Shown: positions 16,667 through 25,573, counted from the first letter of the stretch. The stretch: 64,000 nt of DNA from Pseudomonadota bacterium (GCA_022572185.1 JACZWL010000003.1:46001-110000), one strand, 5' to 3'. Notes: a model not told the origin generated them from the sequence alone. Translations and numbers: made by a program.

Positions 16667-17725
16667 ATGAACGTAAAACCGCTGTTCAAACTGATGGTCG
16701 AAAAAAAGGCTTCTGATCTTTTCTTCGCACCGTTTGCCCCCGCCAAGATCAAGATCGACGGCAAGATCATGCCGGTCAACAAGCTTGAGATGACACCAAA
16801 AATGGTGAAACAGGCGGCGATCGAGCTGATGGATGAGGACCTTCTCGAGACATTTAACCGCGAGCTCGAGGTCGACTTCGCCATATCGGAAGCCGGACTC
16901 GGACGTTTTCGCGTCAACGTATTCCATCAACGCGGTAATGTTGCAATGGTCCTGCGTTACATCACGGCAGAAATGCCAACGCTTGACGAATTGGGCATGC
17001 CTGAGCAGTTGAAAGATCTGGTCATGCTTAAACGCGGACTTGTTCTGATGGTGGGCGCCGCCGGAGCCGGCAAGTCAACGACACTGGCTGCGATGATCAA
17101 CCACCGCAACGAAAAAACTTCGTCGCATATCATTACAATCGAAGACCCGATCGAATTCCTGCATCCCAACAAGCAATCGATCGTCAATCAGCGTGAAGTC
17201 GGGCTCGACACCAAGTCATACGGGCGGGCCCTGAAGAGTGCGATGCGCGCCGCACCGGACCTCATTCAGATTGGTGAGATTCGAGATCGTGAATCGATGC
17301 AGGCCGCCATCGATATGGCCGGTACGGGGCACCTGGTCCTGGCAACCCTTCACTCGAACAACGCGCCCGAGACACTGGACCGTATTATCAATCTGTTTCC
17401 GCAAGAGCAGCATGCCCAGGTGTTCATGGATCTCGGCCACTATCTGCGCGCCATCATCTCACAACGGCTCGTTCGTTCGAGGACCGGCAAACGGGTCGCG
17501 GCAGTCGAGCTCATGTTGAACACGCCACACATCAAAGACCTGATCCTCAAAGGCGATATTTCCGAGGTCAAGGAAGCCCTCAGGGACAGCGATGAGAAGG
17601 GCATGCAAAACTTTGACGATGCGCTGCTCGACCTTTACAAGGCGGGCACGATCACGCTAGAGGAAGCGATGACAAACGCCGACTCGCGCTCCAACCTCGA
17701 AGCCAAGGTCAATTTCGGCGGCTGA
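16667..17725 (+). CDS. Third PilT/PilU-family retraction ATPase (PilU-like)
   Basis: This 352-residue protein is closest to PilU by eye (SDLFFAPFAPAKIKIDGKIMP; RLVRSRTGKRVAAVELMLN; LIKDLI-type end ADSRSNLEAKV). Its Walker A is GAAGAGKST (about 130-138), with Ala at two positions where PilT and PilU have Pro/Gly-Thr-Gly-Ser; the G-x4-GKST frame is kept. Walker B is APDLIQIGEIRDRE and the His box HLVLATLHSNNA, so it should still be an active ATPase. It begins 31 bp after pilU on the same strand. Triple pilT-pilU-pilU2 clusters occur in some gammaproteobacteria; the separate job of the third motor is not established. Confidence 0.9.
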   Translation: MNVKPLFKLMVEKKASDLFFAPFAPAKIKIDGKIMPVNKLEMTPKMVKQAAIELMDEDLLETFNRELEVDFAISEAGLGRFRVNVFHQRGNVAMVLRYITAEMPTLDELGMPEQLKDLVMLKRGLVLMVGAAGAGKSTTLAAMINHRNEKTSSHIITIEDPIEFLHPNKQSIVNQREVGLDTKSYGRALKSAMRAAPDLIQIGEIRDRESMQAAIDMAGTGHLVLATLHSNNAPETLDRIINLFPQEQHAQVFMDLGHYLRAIISQRLVRSRTGKRVAAVELMLNTPHIKDLILKGDISEVKEALRDSDEKGMQNFDDALLDLYKAGTITLEEAMTNADSRSNLEAKVNFGG

Positions 17726-17764
17726 ATCACCGTAGGGATCCCGACACCCCCATACAATCGTCAT

Positions 17765-18688
17765 TCAGTCGGTGCCCGGCACCTTACAAGGAAACACGGT
17801 CGCGGCGTCGAATACCGGGCCGTCGACGCAGACGCGTTGCATCGCGGGACCTTCGGGGGTCTGAACGAGAACGGTGCAACCGGCGCAACCGCCGACGGCG
17901 CAGGCCATGAATTCCTCGAGCGATACCTGGCAGGGAATGTTGTATTTGCGGGCAAGTCCGGCGACGGCTTTCAGCATGGCTGTCGGGCCGCAGGCGAAGA
18001 TCCCGGTCTTCGCGATTTCGTCAGACGAAAGGCTTTCGAGCCACTTTTCTGCAAGCTCCGTAACAAATCCGCGATGACAAGCATCGAACCCGGAAAGACT
18101 TGCCAAGCGGCTGGGCACTTTCCATTGCTCCAGTAACGGCATGGCACTCCTGGTGTCGGCCGGTAGCCAGTCGCATGCAATCGTCGACTCCTGCAGTTCG
18201 AATGGAAACGGAATCTCAGAGCCCATGAGTACCAGGGGATGCCAGTCCTTGTTGTCCTTGGTGAGATGCTCGGCCAGGAAAATCATCGGTGGTATGCCGA
18301 CGCCGCCGCCGATAAGTAACGAGTTGAGGCGTTGAGGGTCTGTCTGGAACGGATGTCCGATAGGCCCGATCAGGCTCAGTTTGTCGCCGGGCTTTTTTTC
18401 TGCAAACAGTCGAAGTCCTTCGCCGACGACCTTGAACAATAGTTCTATCCAGCCTTCGTCGCTGTTCGCACGCATGATCGACAAGGGCCTTCGCATCGGC
18501 AGTTCGATGTCGCATTGTGCGTGCACGAAACTTCCGGGCTCCGCATGGCTCGCACAGAGTGGCGCCGCCAGGCGAAAGATGTACTGCGCTCCCGGAAAGG
18601 TCGATACTTTTATGACTTCGCCGTCTTCGACAAAAATCGTACCGCGGTGTTTTTGAGTCTCTGTCGCAACGATCGCGGTTTCTGTCAC
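17765..18688 (-). CDS. PyrK-like dihydroorotate dehydrogenase electron-transfer subunit
   Basis: This 307-residue ferredoxin-reductase-family protein has an FAD domain (RRPLSIM), an NAD domain (IGGGVGIPPMIFLAEHL; CGPTAMLKAV) and a C-terminal [2Fe-2S] site with Cys263, Cys268, Cys271 and Cys287 in SLEEFMACAVGGCAGC and RVCVDGPVFDA. These are the marks of PyrK, which links class 1B PyrD to NAD+. The GTG start overlaps the pyrB stop as GTGA, so the two are coupled. In Pseudomonas-like genomes pyrC commonly follows pyrB. The partner PyrD is not in this window, so another partner cannot be excluded. Confidence 0.82.
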   Translation of the reverse strand: MTETAIVATETQKHRGTIFVEDGEVIKVSTFPGAQYIFRLAAPLCASHAEPGSFVHAQCDIELPMRRPLSIMRANSDEGWIELLFKVVGEGLRLFAEKKPGDKLSLIGPIGHPFQTDPQRLNSLLIGGGVGIPPMIFLAEHLTKDNKDWHPLVLMGSEIPFPFELQESTIACDWLPADTRSAMPLLEQWKVPSRLASLSGFDACHRGFVTELAEKWLESLSSDEIAKTGIFACGPTAMLKAVAGLARKYNIPCQVSLEEFMACAVGGCAGCTVLVQTPEGPAMQRVCVDGPVFDAATVFPCKVPGTD

Positions 18689-19689
18689 GATGACTCCACG
18701 GTCTGCGTGACAGCGGTCAGGATGGCCATGCGAATCGCAACGCCGTTTGTGACCTGGTTCGTAATGACCGATTGCGGGCTGTCGGCCAGGCTGGACTCGA
18801 TTTCGATGCCACGATTCATCGGGCCCGGATGCATGACAATGGCGTCTGGCGCAGCGAGTTTCATGCGTTCGTGGCTGATGCCGTAGTTGGCGAAATACTC
18901 GTCGATGCCGGGGATGCCGTCGAGACTGCCGATGCGCTCGCGCTGGATGCGGAGCGCCATGACGACGTCAGCGCCACGGAGGCCATCATCGAGCTTGTAC
19001 AGAATTTTTGCGCCGGGAATATCGCCGGGATCCGGTGCCAGCGCTTGCGGCGATATGAGGCGAAGCTCGCCGACACCCATTGTTGTCAGGCCCTCAGCTG
19101 CCGAACGCGCTACTCGTGAATGCGCGATATCGCCGACGATAGCCACGGTCAGGTCTTCGAAATTCGATTTGTGCTGCCGCATGGTCAGCAAGTCGAGCAG
19201 GCCCTGTGTCGGATGAGACACCTCTGCCTCACCCGCATTCAGAATACTCACGTGATCCTGGACGTTACGTGCGATATAGGCAGGTACGCCAGCGCTGGCA
19301 TCGCGTACGACAAAAATATCGACCTGCATCGCCTGCAGGGTATAGATGGTATCGAGAATGCTCTCGCCCTTTTTGCGGGAAGAGGTATTGACGTCGAGAT
19401 TGAGCACGTCCGCACCAAGCCGCTTGCCAGCCAGGTCGAAGGACGCACGGGTCCGCGTGCTGGGCTCGAAGAACAGGTTGGCGATCGTGCGCCCTTCGAG
19501 AGCCCGGGTCCTGACCGCGGGATGCCCAGGTGGACTCAGAAAGGCCTCGGCTTCGTCGAGGATCCGGCAAATATGGGCTTTGCTGAGGCCCTTGAGCGTC
19601 AGGAGATGCCGCAATCGACCGTCGGCGGAGATCTGCAGGTCCGTATCCTCTATGAGGCTCGGTGTTTCAAACAGTTCGGTGACGTTCAT
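18685..19689 (-). CDS. pyrB: Aspartate carbamoyltransferase catalytic subunit
   Basis: This 334-residue enzyme joins carbamoyl phosphate and aspartate, the committed step of pyrimidine synthesis. The carbamoyl-phosphate motif FEPSTRTRASF, the SSRKKGES loop, SHPTQGLLDLLTM, and the C-terminal VMHPGPMNRGIEI are present. Length and the absence of pyrI nearby suggest the pseudomonad-like class. It follows ruvX after a 42-bp gap, as the yqgE-ruvX-pyrB order predicts, and overlaps the pyrK-like gene. Confidence 0.95.
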   Translation of the reverse strand: MNVTELFETPSLIEDTDLQISADGRLRHLLTLKGLSKAHICRILDEAEAFLSPPGHPAVRTRALEGRTIANLFFEPSTRTRASFDLAGKRLGADVLNLDVNTSSRKKGESILDTIYTLQAMQVDIFVVRDASAGVPAYIARNVQDHVSILNAGEAEVSHPTQGLLDLLTMRQHKSNFEDLTVAIVGDIAHSRVARSAAEGLTTMGVGELRLISPQALAPDPGDIPGAKILYKLDDGLRGADVVMALRIQRERIGSLDGIPGIDEYFANYGISHERMKLAAPDAIVMHPGPMNRGIEIESSLADSPQSVITNQVTNGVAIRMAILTAVTQTVESS

Positions 19690-19731
19690 GGCGTCGCAAT
19701 TCTAACGGTGAGACGTACAGGCAGCAAAGAC

Positions 19732-20178
19732 TTATCCAGATTTTCTGAGCCACCGCTCCGCAATAAGCGCGGCCGCCACGCTGTCGACTTCCTCTTTACT
19801 TATGCGGCCGCGAAGCCCGAGGGCACGCTCAGATTTCAGCACCTCGCCGGCTTCGAGCGAGGAATAGCGCTCGTCGACTTGCTCGACGGGCAGTTCAAAG
19901 CGCTGCAACTGAGCAATAAAGCGCTTGATGTGGGCACCCATTTCCGAGGGCGATCCGTCCTCGTGCAAGGGCATGCCGACAATCAGCCTGGACGGGCGCC
20001 ACTCGCGGACAATGGCGGTGATCGCCTGCCAATCCGGTCCGGCGTCACAGTTCCTGACTGCTGCTATGGGATTGGCGGATGCCGTGACGTCCTGACCCAC
20101 AGCAACACCGATCCGGCGAAGCCCGAAATCGAACGCAACGACTGTTTCGGGAGGATTGGTATCAGGCGTGCCCGGCAT
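19732..20178 (-). CDS. ruvX: RuvX/YqgF RNase H-like nuclease (rRNA 5' end processing or Holliday junction resolvase)
   Basis: This 148-residue protein has the RNase H-like fold motifs VAFDFGLRRIGVAVG (first catalytic Asp), RLIVGMPLHEDGSPSEM and DERYSSLEA, ending with EEVDSVAAALIAERWL (final catalytic Asp). YqgF proteins process the 5' end of 16S rRNA precursor and are also described as putative Holliday junction resolvases. ATG 20178 overlaps the end of yqgE by 17 bp, showing tight coupling in the yqgE-ruvX pair. Confidence 0.93.
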   Translation of the reverse strand: MPGTPDTNPPETVVAFDFGLRRIGVAVGQDVTASANPIAAVRNCDAGPDWQAITAIVREWRPSRLIVGMPLHEDGSPSEMGAHIKRFIAQLQRFELPVEQVDERYSSLEAGEVLKSERALGLRGRISKEEVDSVAAALIAERWLRKSG

Positions 20179-20725
20179 GAGGTGACAAGCGGCTGATGTC
20201 TATCCCTAGGGAGTCCGCAGCTTTCGCCCAGCGGTCAGCGAACGGAATATCGAAAATTATTTGCGGATTGGCCGGCACATTGATCCAGGTGTTGGCCAGC
20301 ATTTCCGCCTCGAGCTGACCGGGCTCCCAGCCCGCGTAGCCGAGGGCGACCAGCGACCGGTCAGGCCCTTTGCCAGCCGCAAGCGCATCGAGAATGTCCC
20401 GCGAGAGCGTAAGGTGCACTTCATCAGACACGGTCATAGAACTTTCGAACGCAGGGCCGGGATTGTGCAACACGAAGCCACGTTCGCGGGCGACAGGACC
20501 GCCGCTCAATACCGGGTGTTTGGCTGCTGCCGCATCCGGTTCCTCGAATGACAATTGTTCAAACAGGCCACCCAGGTTGAGATTCAGCGGACGATTAATG
20601 ATGATCCCAAGGGCTCCCTCGTCATTATGTTCACAAATGAGCGTAACTGTGCTGTGGAAATTCGGGTCAGGCATGCCCGGCATGGCGATTAGCAGCTGAT
20701 TAACGAGTGAACTTTGGAGTTCCAT
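20162..20725 (-). CDS. YqgE/AlgH family protein (DUF179)
   Basis: This 187-residue protein begins LVNQLLIAMPGMPDPNFHSTVTLICEHNDEGALGIIINRPL, the family hallmark, and continues with VLSGGPVARERGFVLHN and GYAGWEPGQLEAEM. The family was linked to alginate regulation as AlgH, but its molecular role is unsettled. ATG 20725 gives the conventional length; a TTG at 20779 would overlap the tonB stop as TTGA and add 18 residues, so the start is uncertain. Position between tonB and ruvX is the usual one. Confidence 0.92.
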   Translation of the reverse strand: MELQSSLVNQLLIAMPGMPDPNFHSTVTLICEHNDEGALGIIINRPLNLNLGGLFEQLSFEEPDAAAAKHPVLSGGPVARERGFVLHNPGPAFESSMTVSDEVHLTLSRDILDALAAGKGPDRSLVALGYAGWEPGQLEAEMLANTWINVPANPQIIFDIPFADRWAKAADSLGIDISRLSPHAGHA

Positions 20726-20775
20726 AGCTACAGTATCGACCTTGCTGTAGCCAGTGACAACCGCTTTGGAGAACT

Positions 20776-21702
20776 TCAATTCACCCTGGCGGTAGATGAC
20801 ACACTGATTTCACTAAATCGCCATTTGTAGGCGAACCGGAGCTGATCGTAGTCCACCCGGATAGCCGCAGGGAAAGGATCAAATGGGGCTGCGCGCCACA
20901 AAATATTCAGTGCGGCCTGATCGATAAGCTTGGAGCCTGACGTTTGCCGGACGACGACCTCGGCAAGTTGCCCTGAGGCGTCAATCGTCACTTCGAGTGT
21001 CGGGCTTCCGGTCATCCCTTGCAGCGCTCGCTTTTCAGGGAAGTATTTCGCGCCGATCGTCTCGATCTTCCTTTTCCATCGGTCCAGGTAGCCTGCGATA
21101 TTGGATTCCTTGGTATCGACACTGGTGACCAATTGCCGAAGGTTCACATCATGGATAAGCAGATTGGCTTCGTCTTCCCGCGGCAACGGCAGTGTTTGCA
21201 CGACGCCGGACTCAAGCGCAATAGCCGTGGATTCGTCGGGAGCAGGATCGTCGCGCGGCTTGTCAACGACGGTACGCTCCTGTTCCGTGCGACTCATAAG
21301 GACCTGGTCGGCCGTCTCGTGTTGCCGCGCGGATTCAGACAGGCTGTCGCCGGTGTCTTTGCCCATATTGTCGATCGGCATATCGCTTTGCAGCGGCGCA
21401 CTGGGCCGAACCTGTTCCTGGGTATTGCCACCACCTTGCTGGCTTGCCTGCGCGAGATACTCTGCTTTCTCCGGCCGGTCGATATTCTGATCGGGGTCCG
21501 CGACTATGGTGACCTCGAGGGAGATCGACTCCGAAGCCTCGCTGCCCGGCACCGCGTTGAAGGTTATGCCGATGATGAGGATTCCGTGCACGAGGGCGGC
21601 CAGAAAGAGCATTGGAGGCAAGCGGTCCGGTACCGGACCCCTGTCCAGCCCGATATGTTCGATTTCAACAGAATTTGTCAATAATTCAGGCATTTGGGCC
21701 AC
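20776..21702 (-). CDS. Energy transducer TonB
   Basis: This 308-residue inner-membrane protein has an N-terminal transmembrane helix (about 30-48, MLFLAALVHGILIIGITF) after an unusually long cytoplasmic start, an acidic and Gln-rich periplasmic spacer without the typical Pro-rich region, and a C-terminal TonB domain (about 210-300; LQGMTGSPTLEVTIDASGQL, VVRQTSGSKLIDQAALNILWRAAPFDPFP). TonB transmits proton-motive force to outer-membrane receptors such as the BtuB encoded at 36.9 kb. No exbB or exbD is nearby. GTG 21702 and ATG 21693 are both possible starts. Confidence 0.88.
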   Translation of the reverse strand: MAQMPELLTNSVEIEHIGLDRGPVPDRLPPMLFLAALVHGILIIGITFNAVPGSEASESISLEVTIVADPDQNIDRPEKAEYLAQASQQGGGNTQEQVRPSAPLQSDMPIDNMGKDTGDSLSESARQHETADQVLMSRTEQERTVVDKPRDDPAPDESTAIALESGVVQTLPLPREDEANLLIHDVNLRQLVTSVDTKESNIAGYLDRWKRKIETIGAKYFPEKRALQGMTGSPTLEVTIDASGQLAEVVVRQTSGSKLIDQAALNILWRAAPFDPFPAAIRVDYDQLRFAYKWRFSEISVSSTARVN

Positions 21703-21754
21703 AATGCTTCATGCTACCCCCTAGTCTACATAATTGTTACCGGGGAAGGCATTT

Positions 21755-22795
21755 TTACCGATTTGGCCAGTTTAACCGCTTCTCCATGGCTTGGGTGAGA
21801 CGCAGGTCACCGGAGGCACTGACGATCAACGCCTCGTCGACACCCAGTACTGCGCATAATTCCTCGAATGCGCCGGGTCCGGCCACCAGCAATGCGGTTG
21901 CCGCGGCATCTGCCAGTACGGGGTCTTGGTGCAGAACGGTCGCGGAGATCGTGTGCTCAACGGGATAGCCGTTGCGGGGATCGAGAATGTGCTGGTATCT
22001 CCGGCCGCCGACTTCAAAAAAACGCTCATAGTCACCCGAGGTCACAACAGTCTCTCCATCCATGACATCGAGCCAGGCGAGCGTGTCGTCGGATCTCGGC
22101 GAACGGATGCCGATACGGGCGGGTCTGCCGTTGATGTGCCCCAGGACAGTGAGGTCGCCTCCGATATCGATAATTGCGTTTTCGACGCCGGCGTCGCGCA
22201 GAATGCTCACGAATTGTTCGAGGATCGAGCCCTTGGCGATGCCGCCAAGATCCAGCATCACGTACGGTGAATTGCTGCGGAGCTCATTACCGCTCCACTC
22301 AAGACTGTCGCTGCTAACCGAAGCCGATAGCCATTTCCGTATTTCGACCTCATCCGGTGGCGATGACCGTAATCTGGCTACGTCGTGAAAGCCCCACAAT
22401 TCAGTGAGACGGCCCATAGCCGGGTTGAATCTGCCACCTGACAATTGTTCCAACACAGCCGCACGGCGCACAAGTTCGGCGAGCAGCGGAGAGACTTCGA
22501 TGGCTTGACCGGCGGCGATCGCCGCATTGATTCGCTGCAGCTCACCCTGCGGCTCGTCCGGGTATTCGCGCCACGGATACCAGTCGCGATCGATATCCCT
22601 GATTCGTGCCTCGATGGCTGCAATTGCAGCCGCGTTCGACTGGGGCGTGGTTGCGAAGAAATCTATCGTGACCAGGGTGCCGAAGGCATAAATTTGATGC
22701 CGGAAGTCTTGCGTCGCGGCATCACAGCCGCAGCACAGGAGACAGCTTAGTGTGAGTGCTGCGGCGTGAAATCTGGTGATCCAACAAGGCTGCAT
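21755..22795 (-). CDS. apbE: FAD:protein FMN transferase (ApbE), lipoprotein
   Basis: This 346-residue protein has a lipoprotein-type signal (CLLCCGC) followed by an ApbE domain. Motifs include FGTLVTIDFF near the N terminus, DLGGIAKGSILEQ (flavin-binding region), IDIGGDLTVLG and the C-terminal RNGYPVEHTISATVLHQDPVLADAAATALLV. ApbE attaches FMN to Thr residues of exported flavoproteins, such as NqrB/NqrC or RnfG. It lies between gshB and tonB, where it is not part of the usual conserved order; its target flavoprotein is not in the window. Confidence 0.93.
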   Translation of the reverse strand: MQPCWITRFHAAALTLSCLLCCGCDAATQDFRHQIYAFGTLVTIDFFATTPQSNAAAIAAIEARIRDIDRDWYPWREYPDEPQGELQRINAAIAAGQAIEVSPLLAELVRRAAVLEQLSGGRFNPAMGRLTELWGFHDVARLRSSPPDEVEIRKWLSASVSSDSLEWSGNELRSNSPYVMLDLGGIAKGSILEQFVSILRDAGVENAIIDIGGDLTVLGHINGRPARIGIRSPRSDDTLAWLDVMDGETVVTSGDYERFFEVGGRRYQHILDPRNGYPVEHTISATVLHQDPVLADAAATALLVAGPGAFEELCAVLGVDEALIVSASGDLRLTQAMEKRLNWPNR

Positions 22796-22823
22796 ATTGA
22801 ATTAAGGCCAGTTGCTGTCGGTA

Positions 22824-23780
22824 TCAATCGAGTTTTTTCTCGATAGCGTCGAATAGATCGCCTGCAATGTTGAGGTCGAAAATCTTGTCGAGTTCGCGGA
22901 TGCCGGTCGGACTGGTGACATTTATTTCGGTCAGATAATCGCCGATGACATCGATGCCAGCAAACATCACGCCGTGTTCTCTCAGTACGGGGCCGACCCG
23001 AGAACAAATCCAAAGATCCCTCTCGCTCAGCTTGCGCCCTGTTCCGACGGCGCCGACAACGAGATTGCCCCTGTTGTCGTCGGCAGGCGGGATTCTCGCA
23101 AGCGCGTAGGGAATCGGTTCACCGTCGATCAAGAGAATGCGCTTGTCGCCCTCGCTAATCTCGGGGATATAGACCTGCGCCATCGCAAACAGACGGCCGT
23201 TATCAGTCAGCATTTCGAAAATGACGTTGGCATTGTTATCGCCCTGGCTAACGACAAAAACCGAGCGGCCGCCCATACCGTCCAGCGGCTTTACAACAAT
23301 ACGATCGTGCTCTGCAAGAAACGCCTTCATTTCCTGCATCGATCGCGTGACGAGTGTTAGTGGTGAGCAATCTGCGAACCATGCCGTGTACGCTTTTTCG
23401 TTGATGTCTCTCAAGGCTTGAGGACGATTGACGACAAGGGCACCGGCTTCCTCGGCCCGTTCCAGAATGTAGGTCGTGTAGACGTATTCCATGTCAAACG
23501 GCGGGTCTTTTCGCATCAGGATGACATCGAGGTCACCCAGGCTGATATCCTGTACGGCGCCGGTTTCAAACCAGTTCTCGACGTCGTCCTGCACCTGCAG
23601 GATTCTTGACCTCGCAAGGGCTTCGCCGCCCAAGAGCTTCAGGTCACCCTGCAACATATAGTGAATCTCGGCCCCCCGTCTTGTTGCTTCCAGCAGCATG
23701 GCGAGCGAGCTGTCTTTCTTTGGCGCAATATTCTCGATCGGGTCCATGACGACGCCAACGGAGATTTTCTTGTCTGGCAT
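22824..23780 (-). CDS. gshB: Glutathione synthetase
   Basis: This 318-residue ATP-grasp enzyme joins gamma-glutamylcysteine and glycine. Family motifs are VGVVMDPIENIAPKKDSSLAMLLEA, MRKDPPFDMEYVYTTYILE, VVKPLDGMGGRSVF, VGAVGTGRKLSERDLWIC, and FAGIDVIGDYLTEINVTSPTGIRE. ATG 23780 (MPDKKISVG) starts at the family's usual N terminus. It leads the gshB-apbE-tonB-yqgE-ruvX-pyrB-pyrK run, all on the minus strand with short gaps. Glutathione use is echoed by adhC and ggt elsewhere in the window. Confidence 0.95.
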   Translation of the reverse strand: MPDKKISVGVVMDPIENIAPKKDSSLAMLLEATRRGAEIHYMLQGDLKLLGGEALARSRILQVQDDVENWFETGAVQDISLGDLDVILMRKDPPFDMEYVYTTYILERAEEAGALVVNRPQALRDINEKAYTAWFADCSPLTLVTRSMQEMKAFLAEHDRIVVKPLDGMGGRSVFVVSQGDNNANVIFEMLTDNGRLFAMAQVYIPEISEGDKRILLIDGEPIPYALARIPPADDNRGNLVVGAVGTGRKLSERDLWICSRVGPVLREHGVMFAGIDVIGDYLTEINVTSPTGIRELDKIFDLNIAGDLFDAIEKKLD

Positions 23781-24204
23781 GTCTGTGGCCCTGCTGGTCC
23801 TCAATAGCCGGTCGCTGATGTGCTTAGGGGGAAAACCGGGCTGCGCATCAGGCCGCCAACTATACAGCGCCGGGGGCGTGTGCAATACCCGTGTGTATTC
23901 GCCCACAACCCAGGCTTGGCCACCGGTTTCGTCGGCTCCGGCAGGGACCCGCATTGCGAGCGATGCCCGGATTTGAGCAATTTTGCGGCTGGATTTCGTG
24001 TCGCCCGGTGGTTCCTGTAGCCGCCTCCAGCGCGAGCAGAATTGCTGCCTGAGGCGAGCGTCGTGGCGGCACTTTTGTCAATATGGTACAAGTCGCTTTG
24101 CTCGTTCAGAATACGGGCATATCCCGGTAAAAATTATAGGCATACCCGGGTTTTGGAGTGAACACGGGAACTCGGCAGAGTTCGCGATTGGGCGAGGAAA
24201 TTCG
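23781..24204. other. Intergenic region between divergent gshB and pilG
   Basis: About 424 bp with no supported gene. It holds a possible gshB promoter on the minus strand. Near pilG there is an AT-rich stretch (24130-24143) flanked by imperfect direct copies of ATACCCGGG-like sequence (24118-24128 and 24143-24152), which could be a regulator site. I see no RNA gene in it. Confidence 0.5.
23859..23885 (-). promoter_or_regulatory. Possible promoter for gshB
   Basis: Reading leftward, TTGCAC (23885-23880) and TATAGT (23864-23859) are separated by 15 bp, shorter than the ideal 17. The start point would lie about 70 bp before the gshB ATG. Confidence 0.3.
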
Positions 24205-24597
24205 GTGCCAGATAATACCTCACGAAGTCTGAATGGCCTCAAGATTCTTGTGGTGGATGACAGCAAGACAATACGTCGGACGGCGGAAACCCTGCTGTCC
24301 AAGGAGGGCTGCCAGGTGTTCACGGCGATCGACGGTTTTGATGCGCTGTCGAAAATTGCAGACCATCAGCCTGATCTGATTTTTGTCGATATCATGATGC
24401 CGCGACTCGATGGTTATCAGACCTGCTCCTTAATCAAGCACAACAAGATTTACAAAAAAACACCCGTCATCATGTTGTCGAGCAAGGACGGGCTTTTTGA
24501 TCGCGCCCGGGGCCGGATCGTCGGCTCTGAACAGTACCTGACCAAGCCCTTCACGAAAGACGAATTACTCGGCGCTATTTCCAACCAAATCAACTAA
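24205..24597 (+). CDS. pilG: Type IV pilus response regulator PilG
   Basis: This 130-residue single-domain CheY-like protein has the acidic pocket (VVDDS), the phosphorylated Asp in LIFVDIMMPRLDGYQT, and the switch residues VIMLSSKDG and LTKPF. The start is GTG 24205 with GAGGAAA directly upstream. PilG is the output regulator of the Chp system; in Pseudomonas it promotes pilus extension and cAMP signalling. It heads the pilGHIJ-chpA-chpC run. Confidence 0.93.
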   Translation: MPDNTSRSLNGLKILVVDDSKTIRRTAETLLSKEGCQVFTAIDGFDALSKIADHQPDLIFVDIMMPRLDGYQTCSLIKHNKIYKKTPVIMLSSKDGLFDRARGRIVGSEQYLTKPFTKDELLGAISNQIN

Positions 24598-24607
24598 AGG
24601 TTTTGCA

Positions 24608-24973
24608 ATGGCAGTTGTTCTTATCATCGATGATTCGCCGACTGAACTGCACCTGTTCCAGAATATGCTGGAAAAGAGCGGCTTTCAGACGTTAGTGGCT
24701 GATAGTGGCGAAGATGGCATTCGTCAGGCACAGACATCTCATCCGGACTGCATCTTGATGGATATCATCATGCCCGGGATGAACGGTTTTCAGGCGACGC
24801 GCAAGCTGACACAGAATCCCAAGACCTCAAGGATTCCCGTGATCATGATTACAGCGAAAGACCAGGAGACGGACAAGATTTGGGGTATGCGCCAGGGCGC
24901 GGTCGAGTATCTCGTCAAACCTATTTCAGAAAAACAACTCGTTTCGAAAATCAACAGGGTAATGGCCGGCTGA
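24608..24973 (+). CDS. pilH: Type IV pilus response regulator PilH
   Basis: This 121-residue CheY-like receiver has IIDDSPTELHLFQNML, phospho-acceptor Asp in CILMDIIMPGMNGFQATR, and VIMITAKDQETDKIWGMRQGAVEYLVKP. PilH acts against PilG in the Chp system, either as a phosphate sink or by favouring retraction. It lies 10 bp after pilG and its TGA is directly followed by the ATG of pilI. Confidence 0.93.
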   Translation: MAVVLIIDDSPTELHLFQNMLEKSGFQTLVADSGEDGIRQAQTSHPDCILMDIIMPGMNGFQATRKLTQNPKTSRIPVIMITAKDQETDKIWGMRQGAVEYLVKPISEKQLVSKINRVMAG

Positions 24974-25537
24974 ATGAACGCATCGGCGGATCTGGCGGCG
25001 CTCATCACGCAACCCTTCGAACTGCTCCAGGAGCTGGAGCGCCGCAGCCGTGCCGCGCTCGCCGGCAAGGGAAGCGGGGCGCTGCCTGCCGAGTGGGTCG
25101 GCATCGGCTTTCGCATCGGTCAGGAGCAGTTCGTCGCAGTCCGAGAACAGATTCGCGAGGTGTTGATGTTGCCCGACAGCATTACCCGCGTACCGGGCGC
25201 GAAGCGATGGGTGCTTGGCGTCGCAAATCTTCGAGGCCATCTGCTGCCGCTGATCGACTTGAAAATGCTGCTCGGCAGCGGCCGTACGACTTTACGACGC
25301 AATACGCGCGTGATTTCGGTGAACCATCGCGAAATCCCTGCCGGACTGGTTGTCGATGAAGTCCTCGGTTTCCGGCGTTTTATGGACAGCGAATTCAAGG
25401 ATAAGTGGCCGGAGACGATCGTCCGCTGTGATCGATTCCTGAGGGGCGCGTACCAGCGGGGTCAGGATACCTGGCCGATCTTCGGACTGTACGATCTGAT
25501 TGAAAGCAGCACATTTTTACAGGCGGCCGCCGCATGA
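24974..25537 (+). CDS. pilI: CheW-like adaptor PilI
   Basis: This 187-residue CheW-domain protein couples the PilJ receptor to the ChpA kinase. The CheW fold is seen from residue 35 (IGFRIGQEQFVAVREQIREVL...VPGAKRWVLGVANLRGHLLPLIDLKMLL) to the end (WPIFGLYDLIESSTFLQAAA). It starts immediately after the pilH stop with no gap, which implies translational coupling. A second CheW-like gene, chpC, closes the cluster. Confidence 0.92.
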   Translation: MNASADLAALITQPFELLQELERRSRAALAGKGSGALPAEWVGIGFRIGQEQFVAVREQIREVLMLPDSITRVPGAKRWVLGVANLRGHLLPLIDLKMLLGSGRTTLRRNTRVISVNHREIPAGLVVDEVLGFRRFMDSEFKDKWPETIVRCDRFLRGAYQRGQDTWPIFGLYDLIESSTFLQAAAA

Positions 25538-25573
25538 AGGCGCACTACGAAAATAACTGAATGTTGCAGAACC

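Noticed and set aside
17726..17764. GGGATCCC palindrome between the third motor gene and pyrK as a terminator
   Set aside because: The stem is very short, lacks a U-tract and sits between convergent genes without further support.
19120..20196. Long open frame (358 codons) on the plus strand
   Set aside because: It lies antisense across pyrB and ruvX, both well-supported genes; its translation has no recognisable domain and it is explained by codon bias on the opposite strand.
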